Both the position numbers and the translations under genes were made by a program. This document shows positions 26,244-35,700 of a DNA stretch of 64,000 nucleotides, one piece after another; the first letter of the stretch is position 1, and every line of letters starts with the position of its first letter. The notes beneath the pieces are model-generated. The model was not told the origin of the DNA, did no database searches, and saw only the letters and a program-made list of their open reading frames with translations. The stretch is from Lachnospiraceae bacterium JLR.KK008 (GTDB lineage Bacteria; Bacillota; Clostridia; Lachnospirales; Lachnospiraceae), in NCBI GenBank assembly GCA_037015955.1, contig CP143548.1, forward strand, positions 2,226,001 through 2,290,000, in the 5' to 3' direction.

Positions 26244-27561
26244 AAGAGTCATCCTCTTCTACAGACATCTCTCCCTCATCATCCTCTGCAGCAGAGAGAC
26301 CTTCGTCCTCTTCATAGCCTCCGTCTCCCCCGGCAGACATATCGTCCTCACCGGTTTCATTCTCTCCATAAGGCTCATCGCCCTCACAGGCTTCGCTCTC
26401 TTCATAAGTCTCATCGCCTTCACAGGCTTCGCTCTCTTCGCAGGACTCGCCGTCCTCATAGGCTTCCTCGTCCTCATATCCTTCCTCGTAGTCATCCATA
26501 TAATCTTCATAACGGAAACCGGGAGCATCTTTCGCCTGTGTCTCGCTCTTAATGTCGATTTTGTATCCGGTCAGTCTGGCCGCCAGTCTGGCGTTCTGTC
26601 CCTCTTTGCCGATCGCCAGAGACAGCTGGTAATCCGGAACGACTACTTTGGCTGTCTTCTCATCCGGATCGGCAAACACGGCGACGATCTTCGCCGGAGA
26701 GAGTGCATTCTGGATCAGATTTCCCGGATTTTCATCCCAGTTGATGATGTCAATCTTTTCGCCGCGCAGCTCCTCCACAATAGCATTGACTCTGGCGCCA
26801 TTCATCCCCACGCAGGCCCCGACGGCGTCCACATTGGGATTGTTGGACCAGACCGCAATCTTCGTCCTGCTGCCGGCCTCTCTGGCAATGCTCCTGATCT
26901 CTACCGTTCCGTCTTTGATCTCCGTCACCTCGGCTTCAAACAGACGTTTTACCAGCTCCGGATGCGTCCTGCTCACGAGGATTCTCGGTCCTTTCGGTGT
27001 ATTGCGCACTTCCAGAATATATACTTTGATCCTCTCGGTCGGCTTGAATATCTCGCCTTTGATCTGCTCTCCCTCACTGAGGATCGCGTCCGCCTTTCCG
27101 AGATTGATACTGATATTGCGTCCAAGATACCTCTGGACGATTCCTGTCACCACATCTTTTTCTTTCTCATAATATTGATTATAGATTACGCTTCTTTCTT
27201 CCTCGCGGATCTTCTGTAAAATGACATTCTTGGCATTTTGTGTGGCAATCCGTCCAAACTCCCGGGATTTGATTTCTACATGGAGCAGATCGCCCAGACG
27301 GGCGTTTTTGGAAATCTCCTGCGCATCCTCCAGCGTGATCTGCAGACAGTCGTCCTCCACCTCTTCCACCACTTCTTTTTCCGCATAGCAGAGAAAATCA
27401 CAGGTATCTCTGTCGATCTCTACCCTGATATTATCCGATTTTCCGAAATGGTTCTTGCACGCTGTGATCAGAGAATTCTCGATCGCTTCAAACAAGGTGT
27501 CCTTGCTGATCTCCTTCTCTTTCTCCAGAATGTCAAGTGCCTCCATCAACTCTTTGTTCAT
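26236..27561 (-). CDS. nusA: Transcription termination/antitermination protein NusA with long acidic tail
   Basis: RNA polymerase-associated factor for pausing, termination and antitermination. The 441-residue product has the N-terminal RNAP-binding domain (about 1-125), an S1 domain (about 130-205) and two KH domains ([20 protein letters not shown] near 245; [25 protein letters not shown] near 315, partly quoted). After about residue 350 comes a roughly 85-residue tail made almost wholly of Glu, Asp, Gly, Ser and Tyr, with near-repeats of ESEACEGDE. The tail takes the place of the acidic repeats found at the C-terminus of some proteobacterial NusA, but is not homologous by eye. It lies between rimP and ylxR. 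Confidence 0.95.
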   Translation of the reverse strand: MNKELMEALDILEKEKEISKDTLFEAIENSLITACKNHFGKSDNIRVEIDRDTCDFLCYAEKEVVEEVEDDCLQITLEDAQEISKNARLGDLLHVEIKSREFGRIATQNAKNVILQKIREEERSVIYNQYYEKEKDVVTGIVQRYLGRNISINLGKADAILSEGEQIKGEIFKPTERIKVYILEVRNTPKGPRILVSRTHPELVKRLFEAEVTEIKDGTVEIRSIAREAGSRTKIAVWSNNPNVDAVGACVGMNGARVNAIVEELRGEKIDIINWDENPGNLIQNALSPAKIVAVFADPDEKTAKVVVPDYQLSLAIGKEGQNARLAARLTGYKIDIKSETQAKDAPGFRYEDYMDDYEEGYEDEEAYEDGESCEESEACEGDETYEESEACEGDEPYGENETGEDDMSAGGDGGYEEDEGLSAAEDDEGEMSVEEDDSYE

Positions 27562-27588
27562 TTTCCCTGATTCCTCCTAATCCTTTCC

Positions 27589-28050
27589 CTAAAAGTCCAG
27601 TGCCAGTCTGATGAGCGCCACTTCGTTTCTCGCAAACACTCTCTCTGTTCCTTCTGTCTCTATCGTCAACGTATGTTTGTCAAAAGCCTTTAACACGCCG
27701 AAAAACTCTTTCTGTTTGTCAACCGGCTTATAGGTCTTCAGCTCCACTTCTTCTCCAATGCTCTGCTCCAGATGCTTTTCTTTTTTCAGTGTTCTCCCAA
27801 GCCCCGGACTGCTGACTTCCAATATATAGGCATCCGGAATGAAGTCCTCTTCATCCAGCCGGTCGGAGAGCGCACGGCTCACCTTTTCGCAGTCATTGAT
27901 ATTGACTCCCTCCGGCTTATCGATATAGGCCCGCAGATACCAGTCGCTGCCTTCCTTTACATATTCCACATCATAAACAGAAACGCCTGCCGCCTGTGCG
28001 ATCGGCAGTAACAGCTCTTCCGTGCGCCTCTCATAATCTTTCTTTGCCAA
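27589..28050 (-). CDS. rimP: Ribosome maturation factor RimP
   Basis: Required for 30S subunit maturation. The 153-residue product has the RimP pattern GVSVYDVEYVKEGSDWYLRAYIDKPEG and the LEVSSPGLGRTLKKEKH signature, then a C-terminal SH3-like domain (GVLKAFDKHTLTIE). Translation starts at a TTG, preceded by AGAGGTGATCAT. It is the first gene of the operon that runs to ribF and follows a sigma-A promoter and a leader with a perfect 13-bp hairpin. Size and order are standard. Confidence 0.94.
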   Translation of the reverse strand: MAKKDYERRTEELLLPIAQAAGVSVYDVEYVKEGSDWYLRAYIDKPEGVNINDCEKVSRALSDRLDEEDFIPDAYILEVSSPGLGRTLKKEKHLEQSIGEEVELKTYKPVDKQKEFFGVLKAFDKHTLTIETEGTERVFARNEVALIRLALDF

Positions 28051-28101
28051 ATGATCACCTCTTACTCTTTCCTATGTACCAAAAAATTCCCCAATATCAC
28101 A

Positions 28102-28131
28102 AGAAAGAGTGGAACGCATTCCACTCTTTCT
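28102..28131 (-). promoter_or_regulatory. Perfect 13-bp hairpin in the rimP-nusA leader
   Basis: AGAAAGAGTGGAA and TTCCACTCTTTCT flank a 4-nt loop, between the promoter and the rimP start. On the minus strand it is followed by TTGTGATATT, a poor U-tract, so it may be a weak terminator/attenuator or an RNA-processing site. NusA autoregulation through leader termination is one possibility; it is inference. Confidence 0.6.
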
Positions 28132-28156
28132 ACCATACTTTATTTAATTCTTAATT

Positions 28157-28185
28157 ATTATAGCACCGGAAACTGGTAATTGCAA
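28157..28185 (-). promoter_or_regulatory. Sigma-A promoter of the rimP-nusA-infB operon
   Basis: TTGCAA (28180-28185) and a perfect TATAAT (28157-28162) on the minus strand are 17 bp apart. The predicted start gives a leader of about 100 nt that contains the 28102-28131 hairpin. It begins just after the stop of the OmpA/MotB-like gene. Confidence 0.75.
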
Positions 28186-28208
28186 GCGCTTTTGGAAAAA
28201 ACTGCGAA

Positions 28209-29087
28209 TCAGTCTGCCTGTTCCTCCTGCCCCTGTTCCAATGTCTTCGTAATCTTTTCGATCATCTCGTCTTCTTTCAGGCGGAACTTGATCTCCACAC
28301 GGCGGGAAGCCGCCATATTCACTTCCTGCGAATTTTCATAATAGATCGGCGTGCTGTACGAACGTCCGTTCACTGTCAGCATCTTCTGAAGCTGCGCCGT
28401 CTGCTCTTGCGTCAATCCGTTATCGGTATCCAGACAGAATTTGGCAACTGAATTCGCCCGGCTGTACGACAGTGTCATATTACTCTGATAATCTCCGTCC
28501 GTATCGGTGTGTCCCTCAATGATAATTTCTGAGATATACGGCAAAAAGCTGTCCTGCAAAAGTACATCCAGATACATGGGGATGATCTCCCGCAATGTCT
28601 CCTTGCTCTCGGGTGTCAGTGTGGCACTGTTATACCGGAACAGCACATCCGAAGAAAAGGTAATCGTCCCCGTCTGTGCATCCACTTTCATCGACGAATT
28701 GTTAAAACGATTTTGCAGTTCCCCGATAATATCCGTGCGGATTCCCACAATGTCTCTCAGCTCGCTTCTCGTTGCATCCAGCTCCGCTCTCGCCTCATCG
28801 ATCTGCAGGTAAGCCGCTTTCAGCTCATCCTCTGTCATCGTCGCCTTGGCGTAGGCTTCCTCCAGTTCCTTCATGGAATTTCTCAGCTCCGCTTCCGAAT
28901 CTTCCAGTTCCTGTCTCGTGGAATTGAGCTGTAGCTGCGCTTCCTCCAGGTCAGTCCGCTTTTGTTTATATACAAACAGCGTAATGGCAATCAGCAGAAT
29001 AAAGATCAGCAGCAGCGCCGCCATCATATCCGAATACGACTGCCAGTACCCCGGCTCCTCAAAGATCTCTTTTCTTCTATTTCTCAT
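28209..29087 (-). CDS. OmpA/MotB-domain membrane protein (ZorB-like stator subunit)
   Basis: Predicted stator-type protein that anchors to peptidoglycan and couples to ion flow with its MotA/ExbB-like partner. The 292-residue product has one transmembrane helix near the N-terminus (about 21-43, preceded by GYWQSYSDMMAALLLIF, with an Asp next to the helix as in MotB/ZorB), a coiled-coil region (about 48-110) and an OmpA-like peptidoglycan-binding domain (about 140-275) with FSSDVLFRYNSATLTPESKE, IIIEGHTDTDGD and SYSRANSVAKF. The ATG has GAGGG six nt upstream and overlaps the partner gene by 11 bp, so the two are coupled. Flagellar MotB is possible but less likely, as no motility gene other than a chemoreceptor is nearby. 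Confidence 0.82.
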   Translation of the reverse strand: MRNRRKEIFEEPGYWQSYSDMMAALLLIFILLIAITLFVYKQKRTDLEEAQLQLNSTRQELEDSEAELRNSMKELEEAYAKATMTEDELKAAYLQIDEARAELDATRSELRDIVGIRTDIIGELQNRFNNSSMKVDAQTGTITFSSDVLFRYNSATLTPESKETLREIIPMYLDVLLQDSFLPYISEIIIEGHTDTDGDYQSNMTLSYSRANSVAKFCLDTDNGLTQEQTAQLQKMLTVNGRSYSTPIYYENSQEVNMAASRRVEIKFRLKEDEMIEKITKTLEQGQEEQAD

Positions 29088-30207
29088 ACATATCCCTCGT
29101 CTGCCCCAACGTATACAGCTCGTTGCTGATCGTCTCGCAAGTATCTGACAACTTCTCTTCCACTGCCTTCTGGCGCTCCACCGTCAGACGAAGCGTGTCC
29201 TGAATCGAGCTGCAGGAATCCAGCATCCGCTGCATATTCTCCGACAGATACCGGAGATCCCCTGCGCATTCCCCCTGCGCCTGGCAGGAACGCTCCAGCG
29301 ACTTGCCCAGCTTCTGGAAGTCGGCGCCCAGCGTTTCCGACATACATTTCGTAAACTGACCGACGATCTGCTCGATCCCCCTGATCTGTTCCTGTGCATT
29401 TCCCTGCATCATCTCCTGGATCTTCCGCATCGACGACGCGATCGAAGACTGATACAGCAGCATAGCGTCCATTCTTTCGTCTGATGTAAATACGTCCGGC
29501 TGTGTATACTCACGGAACACCATCAGGAAATGATCCAGCTTTTCATACGCATCCGCCAGCAGACTGCGGTACACAAATGAAAAGACAAGGGAAAAGAAAA
29601 TACCGTAAACGGACGTATGGAACGCAACTTTCATGCCGTCCAGAAGCGGCGCCACATTCTCAGAGATTGTAAAGATGTCATTGCCCGAAAAAGAACTGAG
29701 ACCGAGAGAAAGCCCTAAAAAGGTTCCTAAAATACCAAGACCTGTCATAGCCCCTGAAATACTCGAATTAAAATAAGTCCGTCCCACCCGGTTGAGCAGT
29801 TCTTCATTCATATAGTCCTCGATCGGACAGGCCTGCATCAGATTCCCTTTCTTGTCGGTATGCGCGCTCACATGCTTCTGATATTTCGCAAATTGACGGT
29901 TTAACAGTGCATTGGCAAACGGTTCCTGTTTCTTCCGGTACTCCGGCCACAGATTCTTTCTGTCCACTTCATACTGCCTTTCCATCTCCTGCGCTGCCCG
30001 CGTAAGCGCGCCGGTCACACTGTTGAGCCTGATAAAGCTGGCGATCGAAAGAATAAACAGAACGCCGATAATCACAAGAAAGGCTACATTGATAACAAGA
30101 TTGCTTGTCAGGACCACATTGCCGTCAAACACTCCGTTGACGCCCAAAATGAAGCCAAAAGTGATCACATACACAAGAATCAGTAAAAAATACCACTTAT
30201 TTCTCAT
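29077..30207 (-). CDS. MotA/TolQ/ExbB-like membrane protein with long cytoplasmic tail (ZorA-like)
   Basis: Predicted ion-channel half of a stator complex. The 376-residue product has two N-terminal transmembrane helices (about 5-25 and 36-56), a cytoplasmic loop, two further helices with the MotA/ExbB-type sequence GAMTGLGILGTFLGLSLGL and AFHTSVYGIFFSLVFSFVY, then a long helical, Gln/Glu-rich cytoplasmic tail (about 225-376). ZorA of the Zorya anti-phage system has this general plan, with a tail far longer than in MotA. The ATG at 30207 has AGGAGG upstream. The two genes stand alone: downstream are rimP-nusA and upstream, divergent, the chemoreceptor, so no zorC, zorD or zorE is visible. Confidence 0.8.
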   Translation of the reverse strand: MRNKWYFLLILVYVITFGFILGVNGVFDGNVVLTSNLVINVAFLVIIGVLFILSIASFIRLNSVTGALTRAAQEMERQYEVDRKNLWPEYRKKQEPFANALLNRQFAKYQKHVSAHTDKKGNLMQACPIEDYMNEELLNRVGRTYFNSSISGAMTGLGILGTFLGLSLGLSSFSGNDIFTISENVAPLLDGMKVAFHTSVYGIFFSLVFSFVYRSLLADAYEKLDHFLMVFREYTQPDVFTSDERMDAMLLYQSSIASSMRKIQEMMQGNAQEQIRGIEQIVGQFTKCMSETLGADFQKLGKSLERSCQAQGECAGDLRYLSENMQRMLDSCSSIQDTLRLTVERQKAVEEKLSDTCETISNELYTLGQTRDMYEK

Positions 30208-30242
30208 AATACTCCTCCTCTTTCTGCACATAAGATGAAAAA

Positions 30243-30257
30243 AGTATAACATACTTT
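30243..30257 (-). promoter_or_regulatory. Possible promoter/inverted repeat before the ZorA-like gene
   Basis: AAAGTAT and ATACTTT, three bases apart, form an inverted repeat (30241-30257). On the minus strand it includes TATACT, a good -10 box about 36 bp before the ATG. The best -35 candidate (GACACA, 18-bp spacing) is weak, so the promoter is tentative. The repeat could be an operator. Confidence 0.35.
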
Positions 30258-30363
30258 ATGTCTGAATGTGTCGAATTTAGTCAAATTTAAGATTTTGTGA
30301 AACGGATGAAATTCAGTGTCTGTACTATGTATTTTATCCAATCGGAGTTATCAACAAAAAATA

Positions 30364-30392
30364 TTGCTTTTTTCTTATATTTTTTGTATAAT
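30364..30392 (+). promoter_or_regulatory. Sigma-A-type promoter of the chemoreceptor gene
   Basis: TTGCTT (30364-30369) and a perfect TATAAT (30387-30392) are 17 bp apart, 70 bp before the start codon. No sigma-D (flagellar) consensus was found before this gene. Confidence 0.65.
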
Positions 30393-30461
30393 TCTTATAT
30401 GATTTGTCATATGTTGCAAAAATCTCATAAACCTATCATTCACTAAATGGAGATGTATGCT

Positions 30462-32198
30462 ATGAAAAAGAAAAAAGGAATCGGAATTCTCGCCAAGCTG
30501 GTATTGATGTGCGCTCTGCCAATGATCATTCTGGAGGGTATCGTCACTGTTTACTCCATGAACGCTCTGCGCAAAGGTATGCAGGAGGAAGCGTTCCTCG
30601 GATTAGACCAGCTGTGCCAGTCTGTGGGCGCTGCCTATGCCGCGTTAGATCCCGGTGATTACCACCTGGAAGGAGATCTGCTGTACAAAGGGGAATATTG
30701 TATCACGGAGCGGGAGGAAGTTCTGGACAGTTTTGTTGCCGCTTCCAGCTCTGACGTTACAATCCTTTACGGCGATACACGAAGGGCGACTTCCCTGATC
30801 GATCAGCAATCGGGAAACCGTATCATCGGAACAAAGGCCTCGGCGGATGTCGTCGACATCGTGTTGAAGCAGGGAAAAGACTACCGCACCGCAAATATAG
30901 TGATCAACAATGAGAACTATCACGCTTACTACAAGCCGCTCAAAAACAGCGACGGACAGATCGTCGGGATGATCTTTGCCGGTCAGCCAAGTACAAACGT
31001 CGACTCCGTGATCGCTGTCAGGACTTCCGGCATCACTACGATCGCTGTTACCATTCTGATCGTCTCACTGATCGTCTGTATCATTCTCGTAAAACAAATT
31101 GCCGTCACTGTCGTGCACGCGGGAGATATGCTCGTCAAAGTTTCTGACGGCGATCTGCGCATACAATTAAGTAAAAAAGCGGCTAAGGTCAGTAAGAGCG
31201 CCAGGAAACGCAGGGATGAAATCGGTACGATGGTCTCCTCCATGTATGGTCTCGTTGAAAAACTGCAGACTATGATCGGTAATATCAAAAATACGACAGA
31301 TCACCTGTTACAGTCAGGAGAGACACTGAAAACACTCTCCTCTCAGACAAATACTGCCGCCGGTGAGATCGCCGGAGCCATAGAGGACATCGCACGAGGC
31401 GCCGCCACACAGGCGGAAGACATTGATCTTGCGACCACACAGGTGAACAATATAGGCGCCATGATAGAAAACATCGTACAGAAGGTACAGGAACTTGACA
31501 GAATATCGGTCAATATGAAAAAGGCGGACGATGAATCCGAACAGATCATCAACGAACTGGAAGAATCCAATGACAGAACACGCGAAGCGATCAGAAAAAT
31601 AGACGCCTCCGTACATACGACCAATGAATCTGTGGGCAAGATCCAGGAAGCAGTCAATCTGATCACGTCAATCGCCAGCGAAACAAGCCTTCTCTCCTTA
31701 AATGCCAGCATTGAAGCGGCAAGGGCAGGTGAAGCCGGCAGAGGTTTTGCTGTCGTAGCTTCTCAGATCTCCAAGCTCTCCGAGGACTCCAATCGGTCCG
31801 CTCAGACAATCGAGCATATTATCGAACAGCTCTCCGCAGACTCGGAAGCGTCTGTAAAGATTATGGCTGAAGTAGGCGAGATCATTGAGGAGCAGCAAAA
31901 GAAACTGAATGAGACGAAAGAAAAATTCGCCGATGTCAGCAAAGGAATCGAGGCTTCCATAGCTGAGACAGAAGATGTCTATGCAGAGACAAAAGATTGT
32001 GATGAAGCCCGGATAAAAGTGACTGATATTATCGAAAATCTCTCCGCCGTTGCCGAGAAAAATGCCACATCGACGCAGCAGACCAATGCTTCTATGGAAG
32101 AGATGAATACAACGATTCATAAACTTGCAGAATCCGCAAGAAACATAGAGAGCATTGCTGACGAGCTGAAAAGAGACGTCTCCTTCTTTCGTATTTGA
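30462..32198 (+). CDS. Methyl-accepting chemotaxis protein, orphan
   Basis: Membrane chemoreceptor that would signal to CheA/CheW. The 578-residue product has a first transmembrane helix (about 8-30), an extracellular ligand domain of single-Cache type (about 35-185; [14 protein letters not shown] and [23 protein letters not shown]), a second helix (about 192-217), a short HAMP-like linker and the cytoplasmic signalling domain with the conserved hairpin tip [29 protein letters not shown] (core [17 protein letters not shown]). The ATG at 30462 has GGAG nine nt upstream; an ATG five codons earlier has no site. No che or flagellar genes are nearby, so the receptor depends on a chemotaxis system elsewhere. 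The ligand cannot be deduced. Confidence 0.93.
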   Translation: MKKKKGIGILAKLVLMCALPMIILEGIVTVYSMNALRKGMQEEAFLGLDQLCQSVGAAYAALDPGDYHLEGDLLYKGEYCITEREEVLDSFVAASSSDVTILYGDTRRATSLIDQQSGNRIIGTKASADVVDIVLKQGKDYRTANIVINNENYHAYYKPLKNSDGQIVGMIFAGQPSTNVDSVIAVRTSGITTIAVTILIVSLIVCIILVKQIAVTVVHAGDMLVKVSDGDLRIQLSKKAAKVSKSARKRRDEIGTMVSSMYGLVEKLQTMIGNIKNTTDHLLQSGETLKTLSSQTNTAAGEIAGAIEDIARGAATQAEDIDLATTQVNNIGAMIENIVQKVQELDRISVNMKKADDESEQIINELEESNDRTREAIRKIDASVHTTNESVGKIQEAVNLITSIASETSLLSLNASIEAARAGEAGRGFAVVASQISKLSEDSNRSAQTIEHIIEQLSADSEASVKIMAEVGEIIEEQQKKLNETKEKFADVSKGIEASIAETEDVYAETKDCDEARIKVTDIIENLSAVAEKNATSTQQTNASMEEMNTTIHKLAESARNIESIADELKRDVSFFRI

Positions 32199-32318
32199 AG
32201 GGACAACGAATTTCCGATGATCTCAAGAGATATAAAACAGTTATTATATGGAAAACGAAATAAATACAGCTTTTATGCAGGGAATGCAATCCATTCTCAT
32301 TGTCAAAACTCAATAAGC

Positions 32319-32345
32319 AGGCACCCTCTTGGGGGTGTCTGTTTT
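32319..32345 (+). terminator. Intrinsic terminator of the chemoreceptor gene
   Basis: AGGCACCC and GGGTGTCT form an 8-bp stem (one G-T pair) with a 6-nt loop, followed by GTTTTATC. It lies about 120 bp after the stop codon. Confidence 0.75.
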
Positions 32346-32399
32346 ATCGAAGGTTCCCTCGTATTCTCACATACCAGAAAATTCATATCCGCATAATAC

Positions 32400-32438
32400 A
32401 AAAAATGCCACAAGCCTCACAAATCAAGGCTTCCGGCA
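32400..32438 (-). terminator. Terminator downstream of tRNA-Glu
   Basis: On the minus strand TGCC-(2 mismatches)-AAGCCT pairs with AGGCTT-TGGCA across a 9-nt loop and is followed by TTTTTTG. It lies 33 bp after the tRNA 3' end. Confidence 0.78.
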
Positions 32439-32470
32439 CTTTCCTGGGTTGGGCTATTCTCTTGGAATAA

Positions 32471-32542
32471 CAGCGTGTAGGGGAATCGAACCCCTGATTC
32501 CGCCGTGAGAGGGCGGCGTCTTAACCTCTTGACCAACACGCC
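32471..32542 (-). tRNA. tRNA-Glu (anticodon CTC)
   Basis: The 72-nt minus-strand sequence folds as a complete cloverleaf. Acceptor arm GGCGTGT pairs with ACACGCT (closing G-U), followed by discriminator G. The D arm contains GGTCAAGAGGTTAAGAC. The anticodon stem is CCGCC/GGCGG with loop CTCTCAC, giving CTC for GAG codons. The T arm contains GGGGTTCGATTCCCC. CCA is not encoded. It has its own promoter and terminator. The G1-U72 wobble closing pair is slightly unusual for tRNA-Glu. Confidence 0.95.
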
Positions 32543-32559
32543 ATATTTAGCACTCGTTT

Positions 32560-32588
32560 ATATTACAACATGTCTTGAAAAAAAGCAA
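32560..32588 (-). promoter_or_regulatory. Promoter of tRNA-Glu
   Basis: TTGCTT (32583-32588) and TAATAT (32560-32565) on the minus strand are 17 bp apart, ending 17 bp before the tRNA 5' end, in a strongly AT-rich tract. Confidence 0.6.
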
Positions 32589-32665
32589 GTACTTTTTCGC
32601 AAATTTTGCTAAATTTTTTTGCGCTCTCCAACTTTCCTGCCGCTGCGCGGTGAAACAGCACTGGC

Positions 32666-32704
32666 GTCAGAAGAGACTGTTTTTGCAAAGATGTCTCTTC
32701 TGAC
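32666..32704 (-). terminator. Perfect 12-bp inverted repeat after polC
   Basis: GTCAGAAGAGAC and GTCTCTTCTGAC flank a 15-nt spacer, starting 20 bp after the polC stop. There is no T-tract after it on the minus strand. It marks the end of the long pyrH-to-polC operon and may end or process that transcript. Confidence 0.5.
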
Positions 32705-32724
32705 ATCCGATGATATGGAAATGA

Positions 32725-35700
32725 TCAGATCACCAGATCGAACAGGCTGATCTGATTGGACTCGGGCAGATCTCCGAGCAGATGCAGGTCGTGCATCATG
32801 TCAACGACTGTCTTAGACACTTTCGTGCGCTCCCGGAAATCATCCTTGGAGAGAAATGGGCCGTCCTTAGCCGCCTCCACGATCGCTTCCGCCGCTTTGT
32901 CTCCCAGACCGTCAATGCTGCTCAGAGACGGCATCAGCTTTCCGTCCATGATCCGGAACGATCTGGAATCTGCCTGAAAAATATCGATGGGCACAAACTC
33001 AAACCCCCGCACATACATTTCCTGTACATTCTTCATATCTTTATAGCAGTCCTGCTCCTTTTTTGTCAGCGTATCACTTCTGCGCCTGTAGTCTGCCATC
33101 ACATTTTCCAGATGCTGCTGCCCCTGACACATCAGCTCATAAGAAAACGCTGACGCCCGGATGCTGAAAAAGGCCGCATAATAGGCAAGCGGATAGTTGA
33201 TCTTACAGTAAGCAATACGCCACGCCATCATCACATAGGCCGCCGCATGGGCTTTCGGAAACATATATTTGATCTTTTTGCACGACCAGATATACCAGTC
33301 GGGCACCCCTGCCTCGACCATGGCCTTTTCCATCTCCGGCTGCAGTCCCTTGCCCTTTCTCACTGACTCCATGATTTTGAAGGACAGACTGCTCTCCACT
33401 CCCATGCCGATCAGATAGACCATAATGTCATCGCGGGTACAGATCGCCGTCGAGATCGTCGCCTTTCCCTCCTCGATCAGTGTCTGCGCATTCCCCAGCC
33501 ACACGTCCGTACCATGTGCCAGCCCTGCAATACGCACCAGATCGGAAAACATTGTCGGTTTTGTGTCAAGAAGCATCTGGATCGCAAACTCCGTACCAAA
33601 CTCCGGGATGCCCAGGCAGCCTAATTTACAGCCTCCGATCTGATCCGGTGTAATGCCGAGCGCTTCCGTGCTCTGAAACAATGACATGACCTGTTTGTCA
33701 TCGAGCGGTATCGTCACCGGATCTATACCTGTCAGGTCCTGCAGCATACGGATCATTGTCGGATCATCGTGTCCCAGAATATCGAGCTTCAGGAGGTTAT
33801 GATCGATCGAATGATAGTCAAAATGTGTGGTGACAATATCCGTCGTCATATCGTTGGCCGGATGCTGTACCGGCGTAAAAGAATTAATGTCCTCTCCGAT
33901 CGGCAACACGATAATTCCTCCCGGATGCTGCCCCGTACTGCGTCTGACTCCCGTACAGCCAAGAACAATGCGGTTGATCTCACAGTTACGTTTTTTCTGA
34001 CCATGCTGTTCATAATATCGTTTCACATAGCCAAAAGCCGTCTTATCCGCCAGCGTACCGATCGTACCAGCCCGGTACGTCTGTCCGGCGCCAAAGATCA
34101 CCTCCGTATATTTATGCGCTTTACTCTGGTACTCCCCGGAAAAATTGAGATCAATATCCGGCTCTTTGTCTCCCTTAAACCCGAGAAAAGTCTCAAAGGG
34201 AATATCAAATCCATCTTTTTTCAACGGTTCCCCGCAGACAGGACAGACTTTATCCGGCATATCGCAGCCCGCTTTTCCCGCATATTTTCTGACTTCCTCC
34301 GATGTGAAGTCGTTATAATGACACTTCCCACAATAGTAATGGGGACTCAGGGGATTCACTTCCGTGATACCGGACATCGTGGCCACAAAGGAGGAACCGA
34401 CGCTCCCTCTCGATCCTACCAGATAACCGTCTTCCACCGACTTCCACACAAGTTTCTGGGCAATGATATACATGACCGCGAATCCGTTGGTGATGATCGA
34501 ATGCAGTTCTTTCTCCAGCCGTTCCTTCACAATCTCCGGCAGCGGATCTCCGTACATCTCATATGCCTTGCGATAGCAAATATCGGTCAGTGTCTTGTCA
34601 CTGTCCGGAATGACAGGCGGACATTTGTCCGGGCGGACCGGTGAGATCGTCTCGATCAGATCAGCGATCTTGTTTGTGTTGGTAATGACGACTTCCTGCG
34701 CTTTCTCGTTTCCGAGATAAGAAAACTCCTCCAACATCTCCTCCGTCGTCCGAAAATAGAGTGGAGCCTGATTATCCGCATCTTTAAACCCCTTGCCATC
34801 CATTATAATACGCCGGTACACCTCGTCCGCCGGGTCCATAAAATGTACATCACATGTTGCCGCCACCGGCTTGTCAAACTGCTCACCCAGTTCCACAATC
34901 CTGCGATTGATATTTTTAATGTCTTCCATAGAACGGATATTTTCTATCTTCTCGGACTCGATCATAAAAGCGTTGTTACCAAGCGGCTGGATCTCCAGGT
35001 AATCATAAAAGTTCACAATCCGGGCGATCTCCGCGTCCGGCCTGCCATCCAGCAGCGCCCGGTACAATTCTCCCGCCTCACAGGCGCTGCCAAGCAAAAG
35101 CCCTTCTCTGTGCTTCATCACAAAGCTCTTCGGAATCCGCGGCCGTTTGTTAAAGTATGTAAGATGAGACTGTGACACCATCGTATACAGGTTCACCCTG
35201 CCCACATCATTCTGCGCCAGCATAATGGCATGATAAGCCGGCATTTTTTTCACTGATTCCGGCGTACTGGCATCCAGAGCGTTGACGTCCTGCAGTGTGG
35301 ACGCCCCTTCGCTTTTGAGCATCGCGAGAAACCGGACAAAGATTTCTGCGGTCGCCTCCGCGTCATCGACCGCCCGATGGTGATTTTCCAGAGAAATCCC
35401 CAGCGTTTTCGCTACGGCATCCAGCGTATGTTTGGCCTGCTGTGGCAGCAGTACGCGGGAAAGTCCCACCGTATCCACATAAGTGAATGCACAGTCCAGT
35501 CCCCCTCGCCTGGCATTTTCCTGAATAAATCCCATATCAAAACCGGCATTGTGGGCTACCAGTACGCAACCCTCACAAAACTGTAAAAACTCTGAAAGCA
35601 CACTCTCTATAACCGGAGCTCCCTCCACATCCTCATCCCGGATGCCGGTCAGCTTTTCAATCCGGAACGGAATCGGTACTTCCGGGTTTACAAAAGTCGA

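Noticed and set aside
28209-30207. Complete Zorya defence system
   Set aside because: Only ZorA/ZorB-like genes are present; flanks are rimP-nusA and a chemoreceptor, with no helicase, nuclease or other effector.
28209-30207. Flagellar motA/motB
   Set aside because: The channel-like protein has a long coiled cytoplasmic tail and lacks an evident MotA-type organisation, and no flagellar genes adjoin; the ZorAB/ExbB-like reading fits better, though motility use is not excluded.
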